Source: Methanoregula sp. (GTDB taxonomy: Archaea > Halobacteriota > Methanomicrobia > Methanomicrobiales > Methanospirillaceae). From it: 64,000 nucleotides of DNA. The translations under genes were made by a program, and so were the position numbers. Where the stretch lies: the NCBI GenBank assembly GCA_028679075.1, contig JAJRCF010000002.1, positions 1 through 64,000 of the forward strand. The letters run 5' to 3'. A model generated the notes under the pieces. That model worked only from the letters and a program-made list of their open reading frames with translations, did no database searches and had not been told where the DNA came from. Shown here piece by piece: positions 35,982-45,104 of the stretch (position 1 is the stretch's first letter; every line of letters begins with the position of its first letter).

Positions 35982-37030
35982 GAGTACACCTTTCCGACAA
36001 TCGGTTCGCCGGCCCGTGGCATCGTGATATGTTCTACATCCGGATCGATCCTCCGGATGGCCGCCTCTTCGCTGGAGATGAAGAGACGGTCCCCGCTCTC
36101 CCCGCTGACAAGGGGCCGGAGCTTGATACGGTCGGTGAACCCGACCAGCGAGTTCTCATTGGCAACGCAGATGGCAAAGGGGCCGTTCATGAGAGCGGGA
36201 CCGTAGGTCAGCCGTATTGCCCGGTTGAGTTCCTGCTCTTTTGGTGGCATCCGATCGATCTCCTCCCAGAAGGGAGGTGCAAGAGCCCGCACTGCCATCT
36301 TCTCAGACAGCCCGTGCTTCCTGACGAGCAGGTCGACAAGATATGCAACAACTTCGGTATCAGTGTACATCGTGCATTTGTACCCGTAACTCTCGATGTA
36401 GCGCCGGTTGGTGCCATATGAAGTGATCTCCCCGTTATGGACAACACTCCAGTTGAGGAGGTTGAAGGGATGCGCCCCACCCCACCAACCTGATGTGTTG
36501 GTAGGGTACCGGTTGTGGGCGAGCCAGAGGTAGCCCTGATAATCCTGGATCCGGTAAAAGTTTGCAACGTCCTCAGGCCAGCCGGCCGCCTTGAAGACGC
36601 CGAGATTCTTTCCTGATGAGAAGATGAGTGCTCCATTCCGTTCGCTGTTCACTTTCATGACAAGATGGGTGATGATGTCCTCTTCCGGTGTGGTACTTTT
36701 GGGCATCATGTTCGGGTCGGGACGGAAGAAGTATCGCCAGGGGGTGTGGACCTTTCTGAGTCCGGGCTGTTCATAGGTCTTGATCTGCTCATCGTGTACA
36801 ATCGTTCCCCATTTCTCGAGCAGGTTGTCCAGCGGCACTTTGTGTTCACGGATGTTGTCGAAGAACACATGGAGGGCATAGTACTCCTTGTAATCCGGGT
36901 AAATCCCGTACGCTACATATCCTGCCCCCTCGCCGCTTCCCCGTTCGTCCATGGAGGCAAGGGCCTCTTTTATTTTAGAGCCGTCCATGAGCTGACGGCG
37001 CCGGTCAATTACACCAATAATACCACACAT
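35978..37030 (-). CDS. Glutamate synthase class II glutamine amidotransferase subunit
   Basis: 350 aa starting at the ATG at 37030, so that MCGIIGVID places catalytic Cys2 at the N-terminus after Met removal. The frame is open ten codons further upstream but that would bury the Cys. LAHNRYPTNTSGWWGGAHPF and WSVVHNGEITSYGTN are the Ntn-amidotransferase signature blocks. It hydrolyses glutamine and passes ammonia to the FMN subunit. First gene of the split glutamate synthase operon, divergent from glnA. Confidence 0.92.
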   Translation of the reverse strand: MCGIIGVIDRRRQLMDGSKIKEALASMDERGSGEGAGYVAYGIYPDYKEYYALHVFFDNIREHKVPLDNLLEKWGTIVHDEQIKTYEQPGLRKVHTPWRYFFRPDPNMMPKSTTPEEDIITHLVMKVNSERNGALIFSSGKNLGVFKAAGWPEDVANFYRIQDYQGYLWLAHNRYPTNTSGWWGGAHPFNLLNWSVVHNGEITSYGTNRRYIESYGYKCTMYTDTEVVAYLVDLLVRKHGLSEKMAVRALAPPFWEEIDRMPPKEQELNRAIRLTYGPALMNGPFAICVANENSLVGFTDRIKLRPLVSGESGDRLFISSEEAAIRRIDPDVEHITMPRAGEPIVGKVYS

Positions 37031-37038
37031 ATTATCAC

Positions 37039-37061
37039 AATGGAAACGGATCCATTCCATT
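37039..37061 (-). promoter_or_regulatory. Inverted repeat AATGGAA-N9-TTCCATT, candidate operator of the glutamate synthase operon
   Basis: Seven-base perfect arms with a 9-base spacer, 9 to 31 bases upstream of the first gene. It follows a TATA-like stretch on the minus strand (about 37079-37088), so it would cover the transcription start. The half-sites GGAA/TTCC match NrpR operators but the usual spacer is 6, so this is a variant at best. Confidence 0.4.
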
Positions 37062-37097
37062 ACAGCAAACTATCGTAAACATTAATTGAAATTGAAT

Positions 37098-37113
37098 GTG
37101 AGCATTTGCTCAC
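37098..37113. promoter_or_regulatory. 16-bp palindrome between glt operon and glnA
   Basis: GTGAGCATTTGCTCAC is a perfect inverted repeat with 7-base arms and a 2-base centre. It lies about 18 bases upstream of the glnA TATA box and just upstream of the TATA-like element of the glt operon. This is a good position for a shared regulator, which I cannot name. Confidence 0.45.
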
Positions 37114-37130
37114 TAAGGTAAGTGAAATAC

Positions 37131-37162
37131 ATATAAATACGATTGGGTGGAATCTTTCTTCC
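37131..37162 (+). promoter_or_regulatory. glnA promoter with NrpR-type operator
   Basis: TATA box ATATAAAT at 37131-37138. GGAATCTTTCTTCC at 37149-37162 is a perfect GGAA-N6-TTCC, the operator form of the archaeal nitrogen repressor NrpR. It covers the expected start of transcription, so bound repressor would block initiation when nitrogen is plentiful. The gene starts at 37166, giving almost no leader. Confidence 0.7.
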
Positions 37163-37165
37163 ATT

Positions 37166-38491
37166 ATGTCAGCAGATGTAACGAAGATGCTCAAGAAAAT
37201 TGAGGCGGACGGGGTAAAATTCATCCGCCTTCAGTTTACGGATATCCAGGGGATGCCGAAAAACGTTTCGATCCCTGCCATCCAGGCTGAAAAAGCGCTC
37301 ACGGAAGGGATCTGGTTTGACGGTTCTTCCATCGAGGGATTTGCACGGATTGAAGAATCCGACATGATCCTCAAGCCTGACCCTGCTACCTATGCTGTTC
37401 TCCCGTGGAGACCCCAGGAAGGCAAGGTTGCCCGGTTCATCTGCGATGTCCTGACATACGGGAATAAGCCTTTTGAAGGAGATCCCCGCTACATCCTGCG
37501 TAAGACAATGGCTGAAGCTACCAAAATGGGTTACACGTTTAATACCGGACCTGAACTTGAGTTTTTCCTGTTCAAGATGTACGATGGTGTACCCACCACG
37601 GAGTTTGAAGACCATGGGGCCTATTTTGATCTTGCCCCAACGGACTCTGCAGAAGATGTCCGGAGGGACGTTGTCCTTGCATTAAGTGAGATGGGATTTG
37701 AGATCGAAGCATCCCATCATGAGGTTGCGGACAGCCAGCACGAGATCGATTTCAAGTATGGCGATGCCCTCACAACAGCCGACCGAGTGATCACCTTTAA
37801 ATTTGCAGCCAAGTCCATTGCCCTCCAGTACGGCCTGCATGCATCATTCATGGCAAAGCCGATTGCCGGCATCAACGGCAGCGGTATGCACACCCACGGC
37901 TCGCTCTCCAAGAACGGCAAGAATGCGTTCTTTGATCCAAACGCGGAACTGCAGCTCTCCGACACCTGCCTCTACTACATTGGCGGTATCCTGAAGCACG
38001 CAAAGGCAATCACCCGTGTTGCAAACCCGACTATCAACTCCTACAAGCGTCTCGTTCCCGGTTACGAAGCACCCTGCTACCTTGCCTGGAGTGCGGCCAA
38101 CCGCTCTGCCCTTGTACGCGTCCCCGCGGCCCGCGGCAACAGCACCCGTGCCGAGTTCCGCAGCCCCGACCCGATGTGCAACCCGTACCTGACATTCGCC
38201 TGCATGCTCGCAGCGGGTATGGACGGCATCAAGAACAAGATCATGCCGCCGGAATCGACCAACACCAACATCTACCACCTCAATGCAAAAGACAGGAAGA
38301 GGCTCAAAGTCGAGATGCTGCCGGCAAGCCTTGCCGAAGCCAATGCAGCCCTCCTCAAGGATGATGTGATCTGCAACACACTCGGCGAACATGTGGTAAC
38401 CAACCTCACCCGTATTGCGGAGATGGAAACCGATTCCTTCCGGCTCGCGGTTCACCCGTGGGAACTGGACCGGTACCTGGCGACCTATTAA
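37166..38491 (+). CDS. glnA: Glutamine synthetase, type I
   Basis: 441 aa from the ATG at 37166; the frame is open 20 codons further upstream, but that region contains the TATA box and operator. It makes glutamine from glutamate, ammonia and ATP. Blocks seen: FDGSSIEGFARIEESDM, GPELEFFLF, SHHEVADSQHEIDFKYGDAL, FMAKPIAGINGSGMHTHGSL and the ATP-binding NPTINSYKRLVPGYEAP. The length fits the GSI-alpha group; the adenylylation Tyr region of GSI-beta enzymes is not evident. With the adjacent glutamate synthase it forms the GS-GOGAT route. Confidence 0.97.
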   Translation: MSADVTKMLKKIEADGVKFIRLQFTDIQGMPKNVSIPAIQAEKALTEGIWFDGSSIEGFARIEESDMILKPDPATYAVLPWRPQEGKVARFICDVLTYGNKPFEGDPRYILRKTMAEATKMGYTFNTGPELEFFLFKMYDGVPTTEFEDHGAYFDLAPTDSAEDVRRDVVLALSEMGFEIEASHHEVADSQHEIDFKYGDALTTADRVITFKFAAKSIALQYGLHASFMAKPIAGINGSGMHTHGSLSKNGKNAFFDPNAELQLSDTCLYYIGGILKHAKAITRVANPTINSYKRLVPGYEAPCYLAWSAANRSALVRVPAARGNSTRAEFRSPDPMCNPYLTFACMLAAGMDGIKNKIMPPESTNTNIYHLNAKDRKRLKVEMLPASLAEANAALLKDDVICNTLGEHVVTNLTRIAEMETDSFRLAVHPWELDRYLATY

Positions 38492-38700
38492 CTTTTTAAA
38501 AATTTTTACGAATAATCGGCGATCTTCGGACTTGTAATCCCGTAATAATCAGCCGTTCGTTCTGTATCTGTCTTATGGCTCGCTGAGAGTAGCATGCGTA
38601 GTGTATACGCAACGTGTACACAGTATGAAATTCTCTGCTGTATACCTGCATGACGGGAACAGATCGATCGTTGCTGCCAAAAAATATCTTGGTGATTACG

Positions 38701-39897
38701 ATGACGATGGATACTGGTGTTACCTGCTGGTTGCTGGTCTCAGCACTGCTTGTCATGCTGATGACCCCGGGCGTGGGCCTCTTTTATGGCGGACTTGTGC
38801 GAAAGAAGAATTTTATTTCTATGATTGCGCTCTCCTTTGTGAGCCTGGCACTTGCCAGCCTGCATTGGATCCTTATCGGCTATTCTCTTGCATTCGGGCC
38901 CGACATTGGAGGATTTATCGGAAACCTGCAGTACATGGGTCTGTCGGGAGTGAGCAGCGATGCCGGTTCCGGCACCTATCCCCCTCTCGTGTTCATGGTA
39001 TTCCAGCTGTTTTTTGCAGCAGTGACCATGACGATTGTCACCTCGGCAGTTGCAGAACGGATCAAACTCTCGTCCTACATTTTATTCTGTCTTGTCTGGC
39101 TCACGGTTGTCTATTGCCCGCTCGCGCATTGGGCATGGGGGGGCGGCTGGGCCCAGCAGATGGGTCTCATCGATTTTGCCGGTGGCACGGTTGTTGAAAT
39201 CTGTTCAGGATTTGCCGCTCTTGCGCTTGCCCTTGTAATAGGGCGGCGTGCCGGGTTTGGGGAGCATGCCCTTGAACCGCATAATATTCCCATTGCGCTC
39301 CTGGGAGCGGCGCTTCTCTGGTTCGGCTGGTTCGGGTTCAATGCCGGGAGTGCGCTGGCAATGAACAGCAGTGCAGTGATGGCATTTGTTAATACGAATT
39401 CCGCCGCCGCAGCAGGAACGCTTGCCTGGATGTTTGCGAGCTGGTACCGTGGCAAGCCCAGTTCCCTTAGTATGGTGAGCGGTGCAATTGCCGGGATGGT
39501 TGCCATCACACCAGCGGCCGGTTTTGTGACACCCCTTGTTGCGGTACTTATCGGGGCAGTTGCCGGGTTACTCTGCTATTACATGATGCTTGTCCGGATA
39601 TCGAAGAAACTTGATGAAAGTCTCGATGCCTGGGCAATCCATGGTATGGGGGGCTTGTGGGGGACGCTTGCCACCGGTCTTTTTGCAGCAGCTGCAATCG
39701 GGGGATTTGCCGGACTGTTCGAAGGGAACGTTTCCCAGTTCCTGGTCAATGCACTGGGAGCATGTACGGCACTCGGATACGCATTTGTTGTAACCTATAT
39801 CATTGCAACGGTAATTGATCGAACGATCGGGCTCCGCGTTACCGAAGATGAAGAATATGTGGGGCTTGATATCTGTCAGCATGGTGAACGGGCATAA
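38701..39897 (+). CDS. amt: Ammonium channel, Amt family (Glu in place of first pore His)
   Basis: 398 aa from the ATG at 38701 (38707 is an alternative), GGTGATT upstream. Eleven membrane helices with Amt signatures: [44 protein letters not shown] and [13 protein letters not shown]. The twin-His pair of the pore is His168/His318 in E. coli AmtB. Here the first is Glu166 (VVEI) while the second His is kept. Yeast Mep1 and Mep3 also have an acidic residue at this position. No glnK gene is adjacent and no GGAA-N6-TTCC site was found upstream. Confidence 0.93.
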   Translation: MTMDTGVTCWLLVSALLVMLMTPGVGLFYGGLVRKKNFISMIALSFVSLALASLHWILIGYSLAFGPDIGGFIGNLQYMGLSGVSSDAGSGTYPPLVFMVFQLFFAAVTMTIVTSAVAERIKLSSYILFCLVWLTVVYCPLAHWAWGGGWAQQMGLIDFAGGTVVEICSGFAALALALVIGRRAGFGEHALEPHNIPIALLGAALLWFGWFGFNAGSALAMNSSAVMAFVNTNSAAAAGTLAWMFASWYRGKPSSLSMVSGAIAGMVAITPAAGFVTPLVAVLIGAVAGLLCYYMMLVRISKKLDESLDAWAIHGMGGLWGTLATGLFAAAAIGGFAGLFEGNVSQFLVNALGACTALGYAFVVTYIIATVIDRTIGLRVTEDEEYVGLDICQHGERA

Positions 39898-39959
39898 AGG
39901 AGAGACGGGAATACCATCTCCTCCGCCAGGTTAATATCGGAAAATACAGGAAACCGGTT

Positions 39960-40628
39960 ATGGATCCGAAGATCGCTATCTTCCAACACGTGCCAAACGA
40001 GCCATCAGGATATTTTGAAACGATCTTCCATGACCATGGAATACCGTTTGAATATATCCGGCTGTACGATACCCAAGAAGTCCCCCGCACCCGGGACGCG
40101 TCCCACCTGGTGTTTATGGGGGGACCGATGAGTGTCAATGATGAAGAGAAATATCCGTGGCTGAAACAGGAGAAAGAACTTATCCGGAGATCTGTGAACA
40201 CCGGTCAAAAAGTACTTGGGATCTGTCTTGGGGCTCAGCTGATTGCGTCCGCTCATGGAGCACGGGTTTACCCGTTCATTCAGGAGACCGGTTGGCACGT
40301 ACTGGACCGGGCGACCAATGCGTCCGGTATCTTCTCTGCATTCCCGGAACAGTTCCATGTTTTCCAGCTCCACGGGGAAACATTTGAAATTCCCTTCCGG
40401 GGCCACCTGCTTGCACACGGGAAGAATGTCCGCAACCAGGCCTTCTCGTACCGGAACGCACTCGGCCTCCAGTTCCACATGGAAATGACCGATACGATCA
40501 TCAGGGAGTGGTCAAAAGATCTTCGGAAACACCAGCAGTCAGTAATTGCCCGGGACACTCCCCGGTGCCTGGCTGAGAGCAACCGGCTTTGCCGAATGGT
40601 GGCAGAGGATTTCATCAGCGGACCGTGA
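39960..40628 (+). CDS. Class I glutamine amidotransferase (GMP-synthase-like)
   Basis: 222 aa. The triad is present: nucleophile Cys89 in LGICLGAQLIA, and His/Glu in LGLQFHMEMTD near residue 175. It is a stand-alone glutaminase-type domain like those in GuaA, without a synthetase domain. It lies between the two ammonium channel genes. A role in nitrogen handling is implied by position only; the acceptor is unknown. Upstream, GGAATACCATCTCC at 39908-39921 is one base off an NrpR operator and is only suggestive. Confidence 0.88.
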   Translation: MDPKIAIFQHVPNEPSGYFETIFHDHGIPFEYIRLYDTQEVPRTRDASHLVFMGGPMSVNDEEKYPWLKQEKELIRRSVNTGQKVLGICLGAQLIASAHGARVYPFIQETGWHVLDRATNASGIFSAFPEQFHVFQLHGETFEIPFRGHLLAHGKNVRNQAFSYRNALGLQFHMEMTDTIIREWSKDLRKHQQSVIARDTPRCLAESNRLCRMVAEDFISGP

Positions 40629-40815
40629 ATATTCCGGCAACTCCTGAAACAGGGACACCGGGTTGTCATGAGTGCATGATGGGATACATGAGTAATAATT
40701 GCGGATGGCATTTATCCGGTCTCGCCATTGTTTCGTCAATGAAGTTCCCTCCAGAGCAATTATTAATATTCTGGATTCCATGTTACAGGTTCTTCTGATA
40801 GTTCATTCCTTCCGA

Positions 40816-41489
40816 ATTTACTATTCTAAACCGCCCTTCCTTTCTGATCCTGTGCTCCTGTAGGGCTTTTTGGGACTTTTGCCTCCCAATTGCGTGTATT
40901 AGCCCGGATTTTGGATCACGACGAAGAAAAACAAATCCGGGCCCGATACGCAGAAAAAAATCTCCTTATTGTACCGTTTTTTCTGAATTCCCCGGATTTC
41001 TGGTACACCGTATTTTTTGCGATTTTGGGAAGCGCCCGGAATGAGATCTGTTTTCAAAAAGGAGCCCGATTTGAAAGGTCCGGGGATCTCCCCGACCTTA
41101 TGGCCCGGATCGGTATTTTCTCCGTCGAAGAGTCCGGAGGACTCTTTTCCTCCTCCAGGTTCGGAGAGGTTGTATACCTCGACGAGCTGAAGGGAGGCAT
41201 CAACCGACCTTTAGATCTGATAACCTGTCGGACGTCGGAGCCCGTCAGTGGATCGACGGATTCGGGGGCACAAGCCGGGAGGAGGGATACCGGTTCTCTC
41301 ACTACAGCCCTAGTGAGCCCGGTGCGGATTCCGGATCGCCCGAGTTTTCCGTCCGGCCCCGGGGCGATGCGAGCGCAGTGGATGGGACCGTCCGGCATTT
41401 GTGCAATTAGTTCGATATCCATATCGTCGATTTTACCGTTGAAGATCTACCGGAGAACCCCGAATCCTTCCAGGATTTACTATTCTAAA
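40816..41489. repeat. Segment bounded by 15-bp direct repeats, no clear gene
   Basis: ATTTACTATTCTAAA occurs at 40816-40830 and again at 41475-41489, both preceded by a TCCTTCC-like tract. Between them are about 640 bases without a supported gene. A long plus-strand frame from about 40890 begins plausibly (ILDHDEEKQIRARYAEKNLL) but soon becomes Ser/Pro/Arg-rich and runs through the amt2 promoter, so I do not call it. The second repeat ends 19 bases before the amt2 TATA box. Confidence 0.45.
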
Positions 41490-41507
41490 ACCCTTCGGGG
41501 CAAACAC

Positions 41508-41537
41508 AATATTTATAAGAGTAGGAATACAACTTCC
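41508..41537 (+). promoter_or_regulatory. Promoter and NrpR-type operator of amt2-glnK1-glnK2
   Basis: TATA box AATATTTATAA at 41508-41518, followed by GGAATACAACTTCC at 41524-41537, a perfect GGAA-N6-TTCC. The geometry is like that at glnA: the operator lies over the expected start site. The transcript would have an untranslated leader of about 195 bases before amt2, with a small hairpin (CCGGA/TCCGG, 41619-41635). Confidence 0.68.
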
Positions 41538-41729
41538 TTCTTACAATTACATAACACCACTAATCTAAAAAACGGGGAAAAGGTATACAAATCACGGTTT
41601 CAGATGTTGACTCATTCACCGGACTTCTCATCCGGCAGGGAGACTCTGGTCCGGATCCGTTCCGCTCTCCGGTCTGGAAAATGATTAAGAGCAGAAACAG
41701 TAATGGGAAATTGTTTACAGGTGAAATGA

Positions 41730-42932
41730 ATGGCAATTGATTCTGGAGCAACTGCATGGATCCTCGCCTCAACGGCGCTCGTTATGATTATGACGCCGGC
41801 GGTAGGATTCTTCTATGGTGGGCTCGTACGCAGGAAAAATCTGATCTCCATGATCACCCTGTCGTTCGTTGCCTTTGCACTGGTGAGTATCCAGTGGGTA
41901 CTGTTCGGGTATTCGCTTGCGTTTGGTTCCGATGTCGGAGGGTTCATAGGCAACCTTGAGTATCTCGGCCTGAACAATGTGGGCATGGAACCCGGTGCGT
42001 TCAGCAGCGCGATTCCCGGCCTGCTGTACATGGTATTCCAGCTGGTCTTTGCAACCGTTACCATGGCAATCGTAACATCCGGCATTGCCGAACGGGTGAA
42101 GTTCAGCGCATACCTCGTCTTTGCCCTCCTCTGGACAACGATTGTGTATGATCCGCTCGCCCACTGGGTGTGGGGTGGCGGTTGGGCAGCCCAGTTCGGG
42201 GCGCTGGATTTCGCCGGAGGTACGGTTGTCCACATCAGTTCCGGGTTTGCAGCCCTTGCCCTTTGCCTGGTCATCGGGAAACGTGTCGGCTTTGGCAAGT
42301 ATGTCATGGAACCCAACAACATTCCCTTAACCATCCTTGGTGCAGCGCTCCTCTGGTTCGGCTGGTTCGGGTTTAACGCAGGGAGTGCAGTTGGGGCCAA
42401 CGGACTTGCGGCAAGTGCCTTTGTCACCACCAACGTCGCCGCAGCGGCCGGAGCACTGGCATGGATGCTGGTGAGCTGGCTGAACGGAAGGCCCAGTTCG
42501 CTGGGTTTTGTCAGCGGAGCAGTAGCGGGTCTTGTTGCAATCACGCCGGGAGCGGGGTTTGTGACACCGATGGCTGCAATCCTTATCGGTGCGGTTGGCG
42601 GTATCTTCTGTTACGGCGTCATGCTCTGGCGCATCCGGAAAGGCTATGATGAGAGTCTCGATGCCTGGGCAATCCACGGCATGGGCGGTCTCTGGGGTGC
42701 GCTCGCAACCGGTATCTTCGCAGTCGCCGCAGTGAACGGTGCATCAGGTCTGATTGAAGGCAATGTTCACCAGTTTGTGGCAAACGCGGTGGGTGCATTC
42801 GCAGCGGTCATCTATGCATTTGTCGTGACGTACGTCCTTGCGGTTGTTATCGACAAGACAATCGGCCTGCGCGTGACGGAAGAAGAAGAGTATGTCGGCC
42901 TTGATATCTCGCAGCACGGTGAGCGTTGCTGA
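41730..42932 (+). CDS. amt: Ammonium channel, Amt family (canonical twin-His)
   Basis: 400 aa, AGGTGA before the ATG. Same 11-helix plan as the channel at 38701: [30 protein letters not shown] with His168, [15 protein letters not shown] and [13 protein letters not shown] with the second pore His. It conducts NH3/NH4+ into the cell. Two PII genes follow in the same operon, which is the classic amtB-glnK arrangement in which GlnK plugs the channel when nitrogen is sufficient. Confidence 0.95.
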   Translation: MAIDSGATAWILASTALVMIMTPAVGFFYGGLVRRKNLISMITLSFVAFALVSIQWVLFGYSLAFGSDVGGFIGNLEYLGLNNVGMEPGAFSSAIPGLLYMVFQLVFATVTMAIVTSGIAERVKFSAYLVFALLWTTIVYDPLAHWVWGGGWAAQFGALDFAGGTVVHISSGFAALALCLVIGKRVGFGKYVMEPNNIPLTILGAALLWFGWFGFNAGSAVGANGLAASAFVTTNVAAAAGALAWMLVSWLNGRPSSLGFVSGAVAGLVAITPGAGFVTPMAAILIGAVGGIFCYGVMLWRIRKGYDESLDAWAIHGMGGLWGALATGIFAVAAVNGASGLIEGNVHQFVANAVGAFAAVIYAFVVTYVLAVVIDKTIGLRVTEEEEYVGLDISQHGERC

Positions 42933-42938
42933 CAGTGA

Positions 42939-43711
<773 letters not shown>

Positions 43712-43789
43712 TCACGGTGTGGGGAAAAGTCCGGAATTGCATCACATGCAATCTCCCTGCTCACCTCACCTGAAGAAACAGAACTTTTT

Positions 43790-44941
43790 TTATATTTTCC
43801 GCGGGCGCTCCTGAATCGAGAACGCGTCAATAACCTGAAGCGTGATCCGCGCCCCGAGGGTCGGCTGGATGGATTCAAGCCAGAGGAAAAAGCCCACCTT
43901 GGGCGGTGTCGGGCGTTCGAACTTGAAATGCCCGTCTTTCATCTGTATCATCTTATGATATTCCTTTTTCTGCCTTGAGCGGAGGTAGATGATCAGCTCA
44001 TAGCCAGGAAGATCTGTGGCAATTATTGCCTTCGAGTAATACTTCGGGAACTCTTCCGGTGTTATCGTCCGTCCCTTGACGGTCATGCCATAGGTATCGC
44101 AGACCGCTTTGATCGCCGGAGGGAAGAGTCCCCCGTAGAGTACCTTTTTTACCAGCTGGCCGGTCTGGTCGGTGATTTCCGGATGAATTCGTCCGGGTGC
44201 CCTGTTGATTTCGGTGAAAATCTTATTTTTTACTTCATCGTGATACCGCTTGTAGTCAAACGGGTGTTTCATCGGGATATCGGTAGCCCGGATAAGCTTT
44301 GGATGGTTCTCCGGCAGGTTGTAGATGATACGCGGGCGGTAATGCTTGACGAGCGATTTGATCTGCTCGCAGGAGCTCGTGTGGATGATCGCGTTGGTCT
44401 TGTCTTTTGCAAGGCGCTTGACAACGGTATAATTCGAGAGGTCAATGGATGAGACGAGCACGAACGGCGTGATCTTCTGCCCGTACAGGTACCCGAGCAG
44501 TCTTTTCTTGTACGCAATCTCCACTTCGAATTCCTTCAAATCAGAAGGAGATGTGATCACTTCGCCAAACGCCACATGGTTTCCTGAGTCTACCAGCAGG
44601 AAATCGAACTCGGCAAGATCCTGCCCGTTGCCCCGAACCGTGATGTCGCCGTACTTTGAATAGAACAACCCGTTCTGCCCGATCCTCACATTCTCGCGCC
44701 GGTCCGGGGCATCGGCACCTTTCATTGCAACGTACCTGATCGTCTCAGATTTTTTTGCGATGTCCAGGAACATCTCGTACACAATCGCCTCGAACCACCG
44801 CCCCTCGGCAGTCCGCATAACTTCGAGGTCTTCTGAAAATAATTTCTTCCGCTCGATCTTGTTCATGTGCCGCGTGGCGTTGATGGCGATTGCCGCTGTC
44901 GGTTTGAAATGCCGGAAATTAGAATTGAGCCACGGGATCAT
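43790..44941 (-). CDS. Conserved hypothetical protein, possible nuclease-like fold
   Basis: 383 aa. The ATG at 44941 lies about 28 bases after a TATA-like TTTACTATAAC, supporting a leaderless start; Met26 (MNKIERKKLF) is an alternative. I do not recognise the family. An E-x-D-x-L...F-x-E-x-I pattern (LAEFDFLLVDSGNHVAFGEV) around residue 115-135 resembles the core of PD-(D/E)XK nucleases, but this is only a pattern. The rest is mixed alpha/beta with many Lys and Tyr. Confidence 0.65.
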   Translation of the reverse strand: MIPWLNSNFRHFKPTAAIAINATRHMNKIERKKLFSEDLEVMRTAEGRWFEAIVYEMFLDIAKKSETIRYVAMKGADAPDRRENVRIGQNGLFYSKYGDITVRGNGQDLAEFDFLLVDSGNHVAFGEVITSPSDLKEFEVEIAYKKRLLGYLYGQKITPFVLVSSIDLSNYTVVKRLAKDKTNAIIHTSSCEQIKSLVKHYRPRIIYNLPENHPKLIRATDIPMKHPFDYKRYHDEVKNKIFTEINRAPGRIHPEITDQTGQLVKKVLYGGLFPPAIKAVCDTYGMTVKGRTITPEEFPKYYSKAIIATDLPGYELIIYLRSRQKKEYHKMIQMKDGHFKFERPTPPKVGFFLWLESIQPTLGARITLQVIDAFSIQERPRKI

Positions 44942-45104
44942 GATAAGTGTAAAGAATCTCTGCCGTTATAGTAAATAACAATCTGCCTTGATCCGCAGGA
45001 ATCTTATGGAGTATGCGACCGGGGAAACACGTGCCCTGGCAATAATCCGGTTAAGTTTCTCTTTTTTTGCATTTCCCAAAAAGAAAACTCCCATTAAAAA
45101 AGTG

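Noticed and set aside
38601-38645. GTGTATAC and GTGTACAC near amt1 as an operator pair
   Set aside because: Two short near-palindromes without matching spacing or a second occurrence at other nitrogen genes; too weak to call.
39908-39921. GGAATACCATCTCC as an NrpR operator for the class I amidotransferase gene
   Set aside because: The right half-site is CTCC, not TTCC, and the site is not placed directly after a clear TATA box.
40890-41684. 264-codon plus-strand open frame before amt2
   Set aside because: The first 60 residues look plausible, but the frame then becomes Ser/Pro/Arg-rich and runs through the amt2 TATA box and operator. No family or ribosome site was recognised.
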